DNA of 64,000 nt. Origin: Maridesulfovibrio bastinii DSM 16055 (GTDB lineage: Bacteria; Desulfobacterota; Desulfovibrionia; Desulfovibrionales; Desulfovibrionaceae). Where the stretch lies: NCBI RefSeq assembly GCF_000429985.1, contig NZ_AUCX01000005.1, positions 62,001 to 126,000 of the forward strand. Reading direction: 5' to 3'. The notes beneath the pieces are model-generated. The model worked only from the letters and a program-made list of their open reading frames with translations, searched no databases and had not been told where the DNA came from. A program made the position numbers and the translations under genes. Positions 25,344-35,465 of this stretch are shown in pieces (position 1 is the stretch's first letter; each line of letters begins with the position of its first letter).

Positions 25344-27455
25344 TTAAAATTTATTTTCACTCTCCGAGACACGTTTGATTCTTGCAAGCATGTCAGAAAA
25401 ACTGATCAGGTTATCGGGGTTGCTGTTAACAACATTAACCCCGAAAAAAATCGGTCTTTTAATGATATACTCAACCCCGTTGTCTTTAATCAAGCCTCTG
25501 ATTTTGAACAGGTCATTATCAAGGTCACATTTCATTCCTAACGATTTATATGAAAATTTTTGGAAAAAACTTGAAAAAAATCCGACCCCAAGCCCGGTAA
25601 GCCCGGAACCTGTACCAATGACTGAAAGAGAATTGATAGCTTTCAGACTGATCTCCTTTTTGTATTTACCAGTAGAGCTTTTTATCATGAGATCAAAAGT
25701 TGCCGGCTGGCCGTATGCAACCACTAGATTTTTTAAAGAAGCATCAACTTTACCGGTAATGAGACCGATATCTAACGCTGTACTTAGCGGTGCAAGATCC
25801 ATTTTTTTAATAGATATATCTGCTCCGTACTGTAAGCTTTCAGAGAATGGATCATTAGCAAAAATCTCTGAGATGTTTACCTCTCCGTCATAAATTTTGC
25901 CGGTCAACCGGCCTGTTGTGGATAGAGAATCTTTGAGCAGCCAGCATTTAAGTTTTCCATTTATTTCTCCTGATAATGGCAGTCCCGCCGGTGATAGCGG
26001 GGCCAGCCTGATTCCGGATGCTCTGAGATCTGCAATCGCGCTGAATTTCGCAGAAAAAGGATTATTGATTAGAAAACTGTCTATACTGAGAGTTCCATTG
26101 CTGAAATTTATTGGCGGTGGATTTTCAAAGGTTATTCTTCGGGAGGAAACTTTAAGCGGGATTTTGAGATCACTGACAGATGCAGTTCCGGCTTTAAGTC
26201 TTTCCATGGTGAATATGCCTGACTCAGGATCGCTTACACTGCTGTCGGCTATCGGGTGAAAATTTTTATCAAGAATGATGTTTAAGGGAAGCTTAAGGCT
26301 GATTCCGTGTGCAGAAAGATCTGCGGAGTTAAAATTGCAATTTGAAATATTCAAATTACCATCAACTGCGGTGGCATTCTGAGAACCTGTTATGTCAAAA
26401 TCGCAACTCATGGTTCCCGATGCGTCCATATTTTCGAGACTTAGCGGTTCAACTGCAAAAATTGCAAATAGGTTGGAAATATTTGATTCAGGAATTTCAA
26501 CTCTGGCCTTAAATCTGTTTTTATTGATTTCAGGTTCGATGGAAGCCGATAATTTAAGAACATTTTTCCATGAGAGCTGTGTCTTCAATGCCATTGCATG
26601 GTGTTCAGGAATTATAAATTCAGATTTAGTTTCAACAGGATGTGTATTTAAATCAAAGTAGAGTGTTTTATACAGAGCTTCTCCTTTTTCTATTTTAAGA
26701 GAACTCATAATTACCCTGCTGATCGGATCAAAAATTCCATTGAACTCGAGTTTAATTCCGTCAGCCATAAAATTTGAGTCAGGAGAAGAGATAGAAAAAT
26801 TATCTGTATTGATGAGTAGCTGCGGCTCCGGTCTGGCAAGATTTTTGATCGCAAATGAAAGTGACAGATTTCCATCATGGGACCAGTCCATGATTTCAGT
26901 TTTGCCCGTCAGGGCTATAGCCGTTTCCAGAATTTTTTCAGGTGTCAGAATTTTTAAGAAGACGCTTCCTTGTCCGGAAGGATCATAATTCAAACTGGCT
27001 GAGAATCTAGGCAGGGAACCTATTTTTATCTTCAATTCCGGTGAGGATATTCGTCCTGATTCAGGATAGTAGATCATGCTTCCGGCAATTTTTATTTCGG
27101 AATTTTCAAGTTCTGGAATTCCTTCAGCTAATTTGGCTGCGGCAACATTTACTTTTAAATCGGAAATGATAATTTTTTTGTTTTTGATCAAGCTTTTTCC
27201 GTTTGCAGTTATCCGGCGGCATTTTATTGGAAAAAGTTTTGGATCAAAGGTACTGGAAAATTCAAATTCTCTTAGTGCGGTCTGCTTCAATTGCGAAGTA
27301 AGCCGACCTGAGATTCCAACCTCGGGAAGTTTAACATCCGAAGTTATCCTTGAGCTCAAAAGAGACTCCTGGACTACTGCTGGAGAAGCCGCATAGCCCT
27401 GTGGCAGCCATAGGAACAGAATTGCTGCAATGAAAAATATTTTAAAAAACCGCAT
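25344..27455 (-). CDS. YdbH-like AsmA-family envelope protein
   Basis: A 703-residue protein with a signal peptide or N-terminal anchor (residues 1-22) and GAGG before the start. The rest is long, beta-rich and repetitive: repeated amphipathic strands, frequent GTMSCDFDITG-like turns and short Ser/Asn/Phe motifs typical of AsmA/YdbH/TamB bridge proteins that form a hydrophobic groove for lipid transport. The C-terminus has VEYIIKRPIFFGVNVVNSNP and SFSDMLARIK, resembling the end of YdbH. It is shorter than E. coli YdbH. Co-transcription with ydbL supports the assignment. No separate ynbE was found between them. Confidence 0.7.
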   Translation of the reverse strand: MRFFKIFFIAAILFLWLPQGYAASPAVVQESLLSSRITSDVKLPEVGISGRLTSQLKQTALREFEFSSTFDPKLFPIKCRRITANGKSLIKNKKIIISDLKVNVAAAKLAEGIPELENSEIKIAGSMIYYPESGRISSPELKIKIGSLPRFSASLNYDPSGQGSVFLKILTPEKILETAIALTGKTEIMDWSHDGNLSLSFAIKNLARPEPQLLINTDNFSISSPDSNFMADGIKLEFNGIFDPISRVIMSSLKIEKGEALYKTLYFDLNTHPVETKSEFIIPEHHAMALKTQLSWKNVLKLSASIEPEINKNRFKARVEIPESNISNLFAIFAVEPLSLENMDASGTMSCDFDITGSQNATAVDGNLNISNCNFNSADLSAHGISLKLPLNIILDKNFHPIADSSVSDPESGIFTMERLKAGTASVSDLKIPLKVSSRRITFENPPPINFSNGTLSIDSFLINNPFSAKFSAIADLRASGIRLAPLSPAGLPLSGEINGKLKCWLLKDSLSTTGRLTGKIYDGEVNISEIFANDPFSESLQYGADISIKKMDLAPLSTALDIGLITGKVDASLKNLVVAYGQPATFDLMIKSSTGKYKKEISLKAINSLSVIGTGSGLTGLGVGFFSSFFQKFSYKSLGMKCDLDNDLFKIRGLIKDNGVEYIIKRPIFFGVNVVNSNPDNLISFSDMLARIKRVSESENKF

Positions 27456-27504
27456 GATGCCTCACTATATATATTGAAAGGCTGACGGGCCAGTGGTTAA
27501 TATA

Positions 27505-27538
27505 AAAAGCCGACCATACATTTTGTACAGTCGGCTTT
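27505..27538 (-). terminator. Intrinsic terminator of the radical SAM gene
   Basis: Near-perfect stem AAAGCCGAC.../...GTCGGCTTT with a small mismatch and short loop, just after the 27561 stop on the minus strand; the outgoing minus strand carries TTTTTATA. Confidence 0.7.
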
Positions 27539-27560
27539 AACAAGTTTAATTCTAAAAAAA

Positions 27561-28823
27561 TTATCCGAGATATGGATTAAAATATCCAAATTTAAGCCAC
27601 GGGCATTCTTTTTTAATCCGTTTGCGGAAGTTGTTGAATCCCATCACCGGGCCGAACTCATGTGGCTCCATAACCTCCATATAAAGGTCAGGGTCCAGAT
27701 TCAGGTTTCTCAGCTGGATGAAGTCCAGCTTTGTTTTTTTAGCAATTTCCAGCAGAGCTTCGAGCTCGTATTCCGTGTCACTTATTCCGGGGAAGAAAAG
27801 ATAGTTTAGTGAAACATGTACCCCAAGGCTTTTGGCCAGCTCAATTGTGGCACTGACATCATCAAAGCTATAGCCTTTTGGTCTGTAATATGAGTTGTAG
27901 ACCTCTTTACGCAGAGAATTCAAACTCACTCTTATGGAGCTAAGACCGGCTTTTGCCAACGGTTTCATTGATTCTGTTATTGAACCATTAGTATTGATGT
28001 TGATAGTCCCTTTTCCTCCATCACTGCGATATTTGGCTATTGAATCGTGCAGCAGGGCAGCTTCTGTCAGCGGCTCTCCCTCACAACCCTGCCCGAAAGA
28101 AAATATGGGCTTTTTTTCATGTTTGGCATGTACATGCATCACTTCGGTTATTTCTTTAACTGTCGGAGTGAACTGAATGCGGTTCTGCGTGGAAGGAAAA
28201 TCAGATTCATCAGGCTGTTCTGAAATGCAGCCGATGCAGCGGGCGTTGCATGATCTGGATGTCGGCAGGGGAGCTTCAAATCTTCCAAGAGCCAGATTTT
28301 TTGCGGCAGGGCAGCCGTAAGTGAGAGCGCATCCTGCAAGATGTCTGATGAGCCGATTTTCCGGGAAATCTTTCATCAGCTTATTGGCGCCCTGATCTAT
28401 TTTTTCACAGGAAATTTTAGAAAAAACCTGTCTTTTGTCTTCGTCTACTTTTTTTGCTGTAATCCAGAATTTACCGTTGGCATAACCTACTGCTCCGTAT
28501 GCAAACAGCGGTAGGGTAGGGGCATCTTCTCCGTTTTCGTATGCAGCATGGCCGGTCAAAGTATATCCGGGGCATGCGAAAGCAGCCATAGCGGTTCCTT
28601 CCACTTCTTCCACTTCGCCTGTTTCCGGGTCAAGGCCTATTGCATATCTTCCGGGAAGCATGAAGAAATCGCTTTCAGGAGGGAGTGGTACATATTCGTC
28701 AGGTCTGGGTAAAGCAAGCTCGTCACCACGGCGGCAGAGCATTAAAAGATCCGGTTCATCATATATCTCACCCTTGTCATCGGCAAAAACCAGACAAGGG
28801 CGCGGTTTAGTATTGGCTGCCAT
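27561..28823 (-). CDS. Radical SAM protein of unknown reaction
   Basis: A 420-residue cytosolic protein. The 190-residue N-terminal part has no obvious domain. The radical SAM motif is CNARCIGC (C192, C196, C199), followed by IFSFGQGCEGEPL, GTININTNG and SSIRVSLNSLRKEVYNSYYR, which fit a SPASM-less radical SAM barrel similar to MoaA/PflA-like proteins. It starts 4 bp after the sensor kinase stop, so it is co-transcribed with that kinase. The substrate is unknown. Confidence 0.85.
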   Translation of the reverse strand: MAANTKPRPCLVFADDKGEIYDEPDLLMLCRRGDELALPRPDEYVPLPPESDFFMLPGRYAIGLDPETGEVEEVEGTAMAAFACPGYTLTGHAAYENGEDAPTLPLFAYGAVGYANGKFWITAKKVDEDKRQVFSKISCEKIDQGANKLMKDFPENRLIRHLAGCALTYGCPAAKNLALGRFEAPLPTSRSCNARCIGCISEQPDESDFPSTQNRIQFTPTVKEITEVMHVHAKHEKKPIFSFGQGCEGEPLTEAALLHDSIAKYRSDGGKGTININTNGSITESMKPLAKAGLSSIRVSLNSLRKEVYNSYYRPKGYSFDDVSATIELAKSLGVHVSLNYLFFPGISDTEYELEALLEIAKKTKLDFIQLRNLNLDPDLYMEVMEPHEFGPVMGFNNFRKRIKKECPWLKFGYFNPYLG

Positions 28824-28827
28824 TATT

Positions 28828-30213
28828 TTACTGATCCTTCTGGGGTGGTTTGGGAAGCATTACCTTGAGAGTTGTTCCTTCATCTTCTGAAGATGTAAAG
28901 CTGATATCTCCACCCATTATTCTGGCTATGAGTCTGGCGCTGTGCGTACCGAGTCCGGTGCCGTATTTTTTGCCACTTGTTGCATAGCGATCAAAAAAGT
29001 TATTTTTAATTTCTTTGGGAACTTCGCCTGAGTTGTGGATTTCTGTAGAAATTATGCTGCCCAGGTCACGTATCCTGATTGTTACTGTTGTTCCCATCGG
29101 AGCTGCTTCGACCGCATTTTTAATGAGATTTGAAAACATAGTCACAACCATTGATGCTTCGCCATAAGTGACCAGTGGAACTCCGTGGGGAAGAGGAGAG
29201 TTACCCATAAACCACTCAATGTTCAAGGACTTCTCCATAACAATTTGTGAAACATCGGTTTCTGCGGCTGTCAAAGCGTTCATAAGGTTGAAAGGATGCA
29301 TATCCGGAGTAAAAGATCCGTTTTCAAGTCTTATAAGAGTCAGTGAAGTATCAATAATTCTGATCATGCGTTCCGCCGTCTTTCTGATAGTGGAGGCAAT
29401 CATTTTGTTTTCTTCGCTTAACTCGGACTCTGATTCAAGAACATTTCCAAAACCTATTATAGTTGCCGTTGGTGAACGCAGATCATGCCGTGCTATTCTT
29501 TCGATTTCTTCACGCAACTGCAGCTGGTTGCGCTGCTGGGTTATGTCCTGCGCTGTAAAAAGAAATATCCCCGGAAGCACCTGTTCAACTGAAATATTCC
29601 AATATCTGCCATAAGCTTTCACTCCGGCAAGAGTCTGCTGGTTATAAGATGCTTCATGACTGAAAAGAGTTGCAACAAGATCTTTATCAATTACATGGAA
29701 AAATGGGATTTGACTTATTCCATAGTCATCAGGATTAAGTTCACGGGCACTTCTATTAGCTAAGACAAGTTTTTCACCACAATCTGAAATAAGCATAGCG
29801 GGGAATGGAAGGCCATGAAGGATGAGATCACTGAGAAGCTGCTTGTTTTCCTGCTCGGCTTTAACTTTGAGACGGTCGGAGCAGTAACTTATCTTGGTTG
29901 CCAGAAGTTCTAAATCAATAGGCCATGAGATGAAATTAGCTTCTTTGACATTGAATATAAGGTCTATTTCATCTTTATTCGAAGTATCCGTTATCAGAAT
30001 ACATTCTGTTCCCTGATTGATTTCCCGGATCATATCAAGGGATTCCACATATTCAGAGGTCCCCGGCATGATGAGAAGGTCAGGTATGTTGCGCGCGAAA
30101 ACAAAAAGCAGTTTATCCCGGTCCGGTGTAGAAAGGACTGTATGTCCCTGCCCCTCTAAAAAAGAGTTCAGGCCGTCAATGCGTTTATCCTCACCAACAA
30201 TCAGGATCTTCAT
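28828..30213 (-). CDS. Cytosolic sensor histidine kinase with degenerate receiver and PAS
   Basis: A 461-residue protein with AGAGGT before the start. Residues 1-115 form a receiver-like domain, but the phospho-acceptor Asp expected after the third strand is replaced (IPDLLIMPG, Pro50), so it cannot be phosphorylated in the usual way. A PAS-like region spans about 130-225. The kinase core has the H-box IARHDLRSPT (H243), N-box NLIKNAVEAA and G2-like YGTGLGTHSARL. The usual DxGxG turn is degenerate (IHNSGEVP). No transmembrane segment, so it is cytosolic. It lies 32 bp downstream of the HDOD gene. Confidence 0.85.
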   Translation of the reverse strand: MKILIVGEDKRIDGLNSFLEGQGHTVLSTPDRDKLLFVFARNIPDLLIMPGTSEYVESLDMIREINQGTECILITDTSNKDEIDLIFNVKEANFISWPIDLELLATKISYCSDRLKVKAEQENKQLLSDLILHGLPFPAMLISDCGEKLVLANRSARELNPDDYGISQIPFFHVIDKDLVATLFSHEASYNQQTLAGVKAYGRYWNISVEQVLPGIFLFTAQDITQQRNQLQLREEIERIARHDLRSPTATIIGFGNVLESESELSEENKMIASTIRKTAERMIRIIDTSLTLIRLENGSFTPDMHPFNLMNALTAAETDVSQIVMEKSLNIEWFMGNSPLPHGVPLVTYGEASMVVTMFSNLIKNAVEAAPMGTTVTIRIRDLGSIISTEIHNSGEVPKEIKNNFFDRYATSGKKYGTGLGTHSARLIARIMGGDISFTSSEDEGTTLKVMLPKPPQKDQ

Positions 30214-30245
30214 AAATACCTCTGGAAGTTCTTTTCTGGATGTGT

Positions 30246-31505
30246 TCAGGACGCCTCGGCAGGGTTATGGAAAAAGGCATTGGCCCAGCGCATGGACAGG
30301 TAATAGCATCTTGAAACAATGAGCGGATCGAACCCGAGTTCCCCAAGATGCCGTTCAAGCACATCCCATTGCGCTGTTTCAAACAGAATGGCCATGTCCA
30401 GCCAGTCCGTATAAATATTACGTTCTCCGCAGAGTGCTGACTGTATTTCTTGATCCAACGGGAGATATTTGATGACACTGGCCATGGGGAGGTCGAACAT
30501 TGGTTCAAGAAGTGAAAACAGTCCCAGCAGAAACATTGTTTCAGGGTCTATATTCCGGTTGTTGTAGGCCCTTGCCGTAAGTTCCAGAAATTTTGCGCGT
30601 TGGGCTGAGTTTAACGGAAGTTCGGAAGATTTCTGGGGCGGGGTCAGGTCCGTTAATATAATTACCCTGAGCCAGTTTTTGAGCAGCTTCCAACCGGCAA
30701 GAACTATGGCCTGCTTTACTGATTTTATTTTTTGAGAAAACCCGAAAATAGGTGAGTTCAGTAATGTCAGCAGCCGATATGTAAGTGAAACATCAGCTTG
30801 GATAGCTTCAGCCAGATCGTCAAAATCCGGCATGTCATTTTCAATCAGTCTATATAGTTTCAGTCTGGCTATTTCATTTGAATTGAGCCGTCTGTTGCCG
30901 ATATTTTCCGGTTTTTTGAAGAAGTAGCCCTGAAAAAGTTTAAAGCCGACTCTTTTGGCTAATTCATATTTTTCTGAATCTTCAACTCTTTTGGCAATGA
31001 GCTGAACTTTTTTACCTTCGCAACTTTTGTGCGCTCTTTTTAATGACTCCGTATTCGCTGTCAGAACATCGACAAATACCGCATCGGCATAGTCAATGAG
31101 TATTTCTCCCTGAGGGCGTACCTCATAGTCATTAATAGCTATGTAATAACCATCATTTGAAAGTTCCTGCAGAGCTGCAAGAAGATTCGGGGTCGGGGGA
31201 ATTGTTTCCGAGATCTGGACTACTGTATTTTGTGATGGAAGGGCGTAGGGAATTTTTTCGAGGATGGATTTATGAGAAAAATTTATAACCAGCTTGACTC
31301 CGGGTTGAACTGGCTGACCGGGGATAGCGCAGGAGTTGGCAGCTACATTGAGAGTTGCCTTGTAATCATCTGTGATATCAGCTTTAGTTGCTGCACTGCT
31401 GTTTCTGAACAACAACTCGTAACCCCATATAGAGCTGTCCTCTTTCAATATGGGCTGTCTGGCAAAAAAAATTTTGTCATATAGAGCTGTGGTGTTTCGA
31501 GCCAT
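30246..31505 (-). CDS. EAL-HDOD (YuxH-like) signalling protein
   Basis: A 419-residue protein. The start at 31505 has AGGATGG upstream; the frame extends to 31535 without one. The N-terminal 200 residues form an EAL-like fold that opens with FFARQPILKEDSSIWGYELLFR. It lacks the Glu/Asp metal ligands of active phosphodiesterases (for example INDYEVRPQG and IAKRVED), so it is probably inactive. Residues about 215-400 form an HDOD domain (LPLDQEIQSALCGE region, SLTYRLLTLLNSP). Such proteins usually relay signals in motility, c-di-GMP or stress pathways. It heads an operon with the pseudo-receiver kinase and radical SAM genes. Confidence 0.85.
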   Translation of the reverse strand: MARNTTALYDKIFFARQPILKEDSSIWGYELLFRNSSAATKADITDDYKATLNVAANSCAIPGQPVQPGVKLVINFSHKSILEKIPYALPSQNTVVQISETIPPTPNLLAALQELSNDGYYIAINDYEVRPQGEILIDYADAVFVDVLTANTESLKRAHKSCEGKKVQLIAKRVEDSEKYELAKRVGFKLFQGYFFKKPENIGNRRLNSNEIARLKLYRLIENDMPDFDDLAEAIQADVSLTYRLLTLLNSPIFGFSQKIKSVKQAIVLAGWKLLKNWLRVIILTDLTPPQKSSELPLNSAQRAKFLELTARAYNNRNIDPETMFLLGLFSLLEPMFDLPMASVIKYLPLDQEIQSALCGERNIYTDWLDMAILFETAQWDVLERHLGELGFDPLIVSRCYYLSMRWANAFFHNPAEAS

Positions 31506-31662
31506 ATTATATTCCATCCTAATTTCATATAACATTAACTTTTTTTGGAGACTAAAGCTAGGCTATACGGTGAATAATATTAAAAAGATATAGCTAAAAA
31601 CAAGTAAAAGCCCATTGTTACGGTTATTAGGTCCCATAAAAAAGACTTATACAAACACCTAA

Positions 31663-31690
31663 AGGCGAAGTTGCATAAGCAACTTCGCCT
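31663..31690 (-). terminator. Terminator of rplM-rpsI operon
   Basis: 12-bp perfect stem AGGCGAAGTTGC / GCAACTTCGCCT with a 4-nt loop downstream of rpsI on the minus strand; T-tail is short (TTTAGG). Confidence 0.7.
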
Positions 31691-31723
31691 CCAGAAATAT
31701 TCGTAAGGATACGAAAAATTCGA

Positions 31724-32116
31724 TTAACGTTTTGAGTACTGGTACTTTGCGCGAGCGCCGGGCTGACCGTACTTTTTACGTTCTTTCTTACGAGCATCGC
31801 GGGTAAGAAGGCCAGCGCGTTTGAGAACTGAACGCATTTCTGGGTCCATTTCGATCAGTGCGCGAGAGATGCCATGTCTTACAGCCTGAGCCTGACCGGC
31901 TACACCACCACCGCAAGTGTTGACTTTAATGTCGAGCTTGCCGAGTGTTCTGGTCAGTTTGAGGGGCTGCTGTACAATCATTCTCAGGGTCTTACGGGGA
32001 AAGAATTCCTCGAAAGATTTACCGTTGATGGTGATTTCTCCGCTACCTTTGTAGATGCGGGTACGAGCAATGGCAGTTTTTCTTTTACCTGTACCGTAAT
32101 TAAAATCTTGGCTCAT
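31724..32116 (-). CDS. rpsI: 30S ribosomal protein S9
   Basis: A 130-residue protein. It begins with FNYGTGKRKTAIARTRI and ends GARAKYQYSKR, the canonical S9 start and the basic tail reaching the ribosomal P site. GGVAGQAQAVRHGISRAL is conserved. It is 17 bp downstream of rplM, the usual L13-S9 pairing. Length is normal. Confidence 0.99.
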   Translation of the reverse strand: MSQDFNYGTGKRKTAIARTRIYKGSGEITINGKSFEEFFPRKTLRMIVQQPLKLTRTLGKLDIKVNTCGGGVAGQAQAVRHGISRALIEMDPEMRSVLKRAGLLTRDARKKERKKYGQPGARAKYQYSKR

Positions 32117-32133
32117 TATATCTGCTCCGGAAT

Positions 32134-32562
32134 TTAAAACTCAAGTGGCTTGGGCTGCTGTGCAGTGTGAGGATGATCAGTGCCTGCATAAACTTTCAGT
32201 TTTTTGATCATCTGACGACCGAGACGATTTTTGGGAAGCATGCCGCGAACAGCGGTTTCGATAACGAGTTCAGGCTTCCTTTCAAGCATTTCAGCCAGAT
32301 TTCTAGTCTTGAGTCCACCGGGATAGTTGGTGTGCTTGTAGTAGTTTTTCTGGTCCATTTTGTTGCCGGTAACTTTGATTTTGTCAGCGTTCAGTACGAT
32401 AACGAAATCTCCGGTATCAACATGGGGTGCGAAAATAGGTTTGTCTTTTCCGCGCAGTTTGTTGGCAATCCTGGTTGCCAGACGTCCGAGTACCATATCA
32501 GAGGCATCAACAACATACCAATCGTGTACGATGTCCTCTGTTTTGGGAGTATATGTTTTCAT
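32134..32562 (-). CDS. rplM: 50S ribosomal protein L13
   Basis: A 142-residue protein with GGAGCATTTT before the start. It contains [39 protein letters not shown] and [18 protein letters not shown], diagnostic for L13. It is the first gene of the rplM-rpsI operon, driven by a strong promoter 35-65 bp upstream. Confidence 0.99.
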   Translation of the reverse strand: MKTYTPKTEDIVHDWYVVDASDMVLGRLATRIANKLRGKDKPIFAPHVDTGDFVIVLNADKIKVTGNKMDQKNYYKHTNYPGGLKTRNLAEMLERKPELVIETAVRGMLPKNRLGRQMIKKLKVYAGTDHPHTAQQPKPLEF

Positions 32563-32596
32563 CTAAAATGCTCCTTACGTAAAAACTGGAATGGGA

Positions 32597-32626
32597 CTTA
32601 TAAGCTGTCTTATCTTGTCCTGTCAA
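32597..32626 (-). promoter_or_regulatory. Sigma-70-type promoter of rplM-rpsI
   Basis: On the minus strand TTGACA (32626-32621), an 18-bp spacer and TATAAG (32602-32597) give a near-consensus promoter directed at rplM. It lies between the alaS stop and rplM. Confidence 0.75.
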
Positions 32627-32656
32627 GAGCTGATTTCCAGTTCGTAATTTTTTTTA

Positions 32657-35299
32657 TCAGCCTTCACTGACGATCTTTTTCAGTTTTGAGAAGGCATTTT
32701 CAATCCCGGCAGGATTTGTTCCTCCTGCCTGAGCCATATCAGGCCTTCCACCACCACCGCCGCCAACTTCGGCCGCGACCTCTTTAATCAGGTTTCCGGC
32801 CTTGAATCTGTCATGCAGATCCTTGGTGACAGCAACGATAAGTGAGACCTTGCCTTCTCCTGTCACAGCCGCGAGGCAGATGATTCCTGATTCCATTTTG
32901 GATTTCAGTGCATCGGTCTGATCTCTCAGTGCTTTGACGTTGGTGACTTCCAACTTGGCGGCCAGAACCTTGACTCCGGAGATTTCCTCTACGGATTGCA
33001 TAAGGTCTGAACCAGCGCCGGATGCCAGCTTGGCTTGCAGTCTGTCATTATCTTTTGTCAGTTCTTTCACCTGAGCCATCAAGCCGGATATTCTATCCGC
33101 AAGATGTCCGGGAGTTGCTTTGAGCATGGCTAGCGAGTTGTCAAGCTCATTACGCTGCTCCTGCAGGAAGCGAAGGGAATTCCATCCGGTCGCAGCTTCG
33201 ATACGGCGTATTCCGGCTGCAACTCCTGATTCGGAAAGAATCACGAAGGTGCCGGCTTCCCCGGTTGCTCTAAGGTGAGTCCCGCCACAGAGTTCCATAC
33301 TCTGCCCCGGGATTTCCACCACTCTTACCTCGTCGCCGTATTTTTCACCGAAAAGCGCTGTAGCTCCCAGTTTGTGAGCTTCTTCATTGGACATTACGCT
33401 TTTCTTTACGGTGATATCGGCGAGTATCGCTTTGTTTACATCATCTTCTACTGCCTTGATCTCTTCCGGAGTCATCGCGGCAATATGGGTGAAGTCAAAG
33501 CGCAACCTGTCCGGACCGACCAGAGAGCCGGCCTGTTTGACGTGGTCGCCAAGTACTTTACGCAGAGCTGAGTGGAGAAGGTGTGTAACGGTGTGGTTTC
33601 GCGCGGTGGCGATTCTCCTGTTCTCATCAACTGCGAGAGTTGCTTCCTGTTCCGGGAGCAGTTCACCTTCGTTGACAAAGACTTTCTGGCCGATAAGTTC
33701 GGGAGAAGGTTTTACTGATTCGAGAACATCGGCTGAGCCGGTCATGGTCTCGATCGATCCTGTATCTCCCTGCTGACCGCCGGATTCTCCGTAAAAAGGA
33801 GTTGCCGCGGTAACAATGTATCCGCCCTGTCCCTGAGTCAGACGTTCAAGGTGTTCGCCTTCTTCGGAAAGGATGCTAAGTATCCTGGATTCCCCGGTAA
33901 GGGTTTCATAACCTGTGAAGCGGTTTTTAAGGCTCGCTTCAAGGAGATGGTGAAAAATTGATGCTACGTCTTTTTCCCCGGAGCCTTTCCAGGCTTTTTT
34001 AGCTCTGGATTTCTGCTCCAGCATTGCTGCCTTGAATCCGTCTTCGTCTACACTGAAGCCTTTCTTCTCGGCTACGTCATTAACGATATCAAGGGGAAAG
34101 CCGTATGTGTCGTAAAGTTTGAAAGCTATTTCTCCGGTAATAGTCGCAGATCCCTTCTTGCCGAGATCTTCCATTTCTTCTTCAAGAATAAGGAGTCCCT
34201 TGTCGAGGGTCTGGCTGAACCGTTCTTCTTCCTCTCTAACCATACGAAGCATGAAATCTTTGTTTGCTTCCAGCTCGGGATACTGTCCGCCCATCTGTTC
34301 CACTACGCGTTCAACTGATCTGTAGAGGAAAGGATCGGTGAGACCGATGAGACGTCCGAATCTGAAAGCGCGCCTGATAAGACGGCGCAGAACGTATCCG
34401 CGTCCTTCATTTGAAGGAAGAATCTGGTCGGTGATAAGAAATGCTATGGATCTGGAATGGTCGGCGATAACCTGAAGAGCCGTGTCGGTCTCTTTGTCAT
34501 CTTTGTATTTTACACCGGCCTCTTTAGCTACCGCCTGAATCAGCGGCTGAAAAAGATCTGTCTCAAAGTTGGACTGCACGCCCTGACAGACCGCAGCAAT
34601 TCTTTCAAGTCCCATTCCGGTGTCGATAGACGGGCGCGGCAGGGGAACTCTGTTGCCGGATTCATCCTGATCGTACTGCATGAAAACGAGGTTCCAGATT
34701 TCAAGAAATCTGTCACAGTCGCATTTTCCAATGCCGCAGTTCGGTCCGCAGGACATTTCTTCGCCCTGATCTATATGCACTTCCGAGCAGGGGCCGCACG
34801 GTCCTGTGTCGCCCATGGACCAGAAGTTGTCCTTTTCACCGAGGCGATAGATTCTGTCAGCTGGAACATTGGCTACTTTCTGCCATAGTTCGCCGGCTTC
34901 ATCATCGTCTTTATATATAGTAATATAGAGTTTTTCTTTAGGGAGACCAAGCTCTTCAGTCAGAAAGGTCCAGCAGAATTTAATGGCATCTTCCTTAAAG
35001 TAGTCACCAAAGGAAAAGTTGCCAAGCATTTCAAAGAAGGTGTGGTGCCTTGCGGTTCTGCCAACATTTTCAAGGTCGTTATGTTTACCGCCGACCCTGA
35101 GGCACTTCTGAGAAGTTGTCGCTCTTATGTAGTCCCTTTTTTCCTGACCGAGAAAGGTCTTTTTAAACTGAACCATACCTGCATTTGTAAAAAGCAGAGA
35201 CGGGTCATCTCTTGGAATAAGTGAGGAACTGTCAACAACTGTGTGTCCGTTCTTTTTGAAAAAATTCAGAAATTTTTCTCTGATTTCACTGGCCTTCAT
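32657..35299 (-). CDS. alaS: Alanyl-tRNA synthetase
   Basis: An 880-residue protein. The start at 35299 follows GGAGAC; an in-frame ATG four codons upstream is less likely. Order is the standard one: class II aminoacylation domain ([10 protein letters not shown]-type segment [34 protein letters not shown]), editing domain with [18 protein letters not shown] and CGGTH zinc ligands, and C-terminal DHHA1 domain ending in Gly-rich [17 protein letters not shown]. It charges tRNA-Ala and clears mischarged Ser/Gly. It is downstream of recA in the same direction, a frequent pairing in Desulfovibrio. Confidence 0.99.
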   Translation of the reverse strand: MKASEIREKFLNFFKKNGHTVVDSSSLIPRDDPSLLFTNAGMVQFKKTFLGQEKRDYIRATTSQKCLRVGGKHNDLENVGRTARHHTFFEMLGNFSFGDYFKEDAIKFCWTFLTEELGLPKEKLYITIYKDDDEAGELWQKVANVPADRIYRLGEKDNFWSMGDTGPCGPCSEVHIDQGEEMSCGPNCGIGKCDCDRFLEIWNLVFMQYDQDESGNRVPLPRPSIDTGMGLERIAAVCQGVQSNFETDLFQPLIQAVAKEAGVKYKDDKETDTALQVIADHSRSIAFLITDQILPSNEGRGYVLRRLIRRAFRFGRLIGLTDPFLYRSVERVVEQMGGQYPELEANKDFMLRMVREEEERFSQTLDKGLLILEEEMEDLGKKGSATITGEIAFKLYDTYGFPLDIVNDVAEKKGFSVDEDGFKAAMLEQKSRAKKAWKGSGEKDVASIFHHLLEASLKNRFTGYETLTGESRILSILSEEGEHLERLTQGQGGYIVTAATPFYGESGGQQGDTGSIETMTGSADVLESVKPSPELIGQKVFVNEGELLPEQEATLAVDENRRIATARNHTVTHLLHSALRKVLGDHVKQAGSLVGPDRLRFDFTHIAAMTPEEIKAVEDDVNKAILADITVKKSVMSNEEAHKLGATALFGEKYGDEVRVVEIPGQSMELCGGTHLRATGEAGTFVILSESGVAAGIRRIEAATGWNSLRFLQEQRNELDNSLAMLKATPGHLADRISGLMAQVKELTKDNDRLQAKLASGAGSDLMQSVEEISGVKVLAAKLEVTNVKALRDQTDALKSKMESGIICLAAVTGEGKVSLIVAVTKDLHDRFKAGNLIKEVAAEVGGGGGGRPDMAQAGGTNPAGIENAFSKLKKIVSEG

Positions 35300-35465
35300 C
35301 AAAGTCTCCATAGCTCTTTGTGTGGTCCGTTCTGTTACGGTGGGGTTCCGCCTGATGGTTATTTATCAGTAAGAACCTCAATAATATGTCCTGCCACGGC
35401 CATAAATACAATTTATGGCGGGCAGATACGCAGGCCGGGTAATCCTCCGGCCGGGTTGAAAGGCT

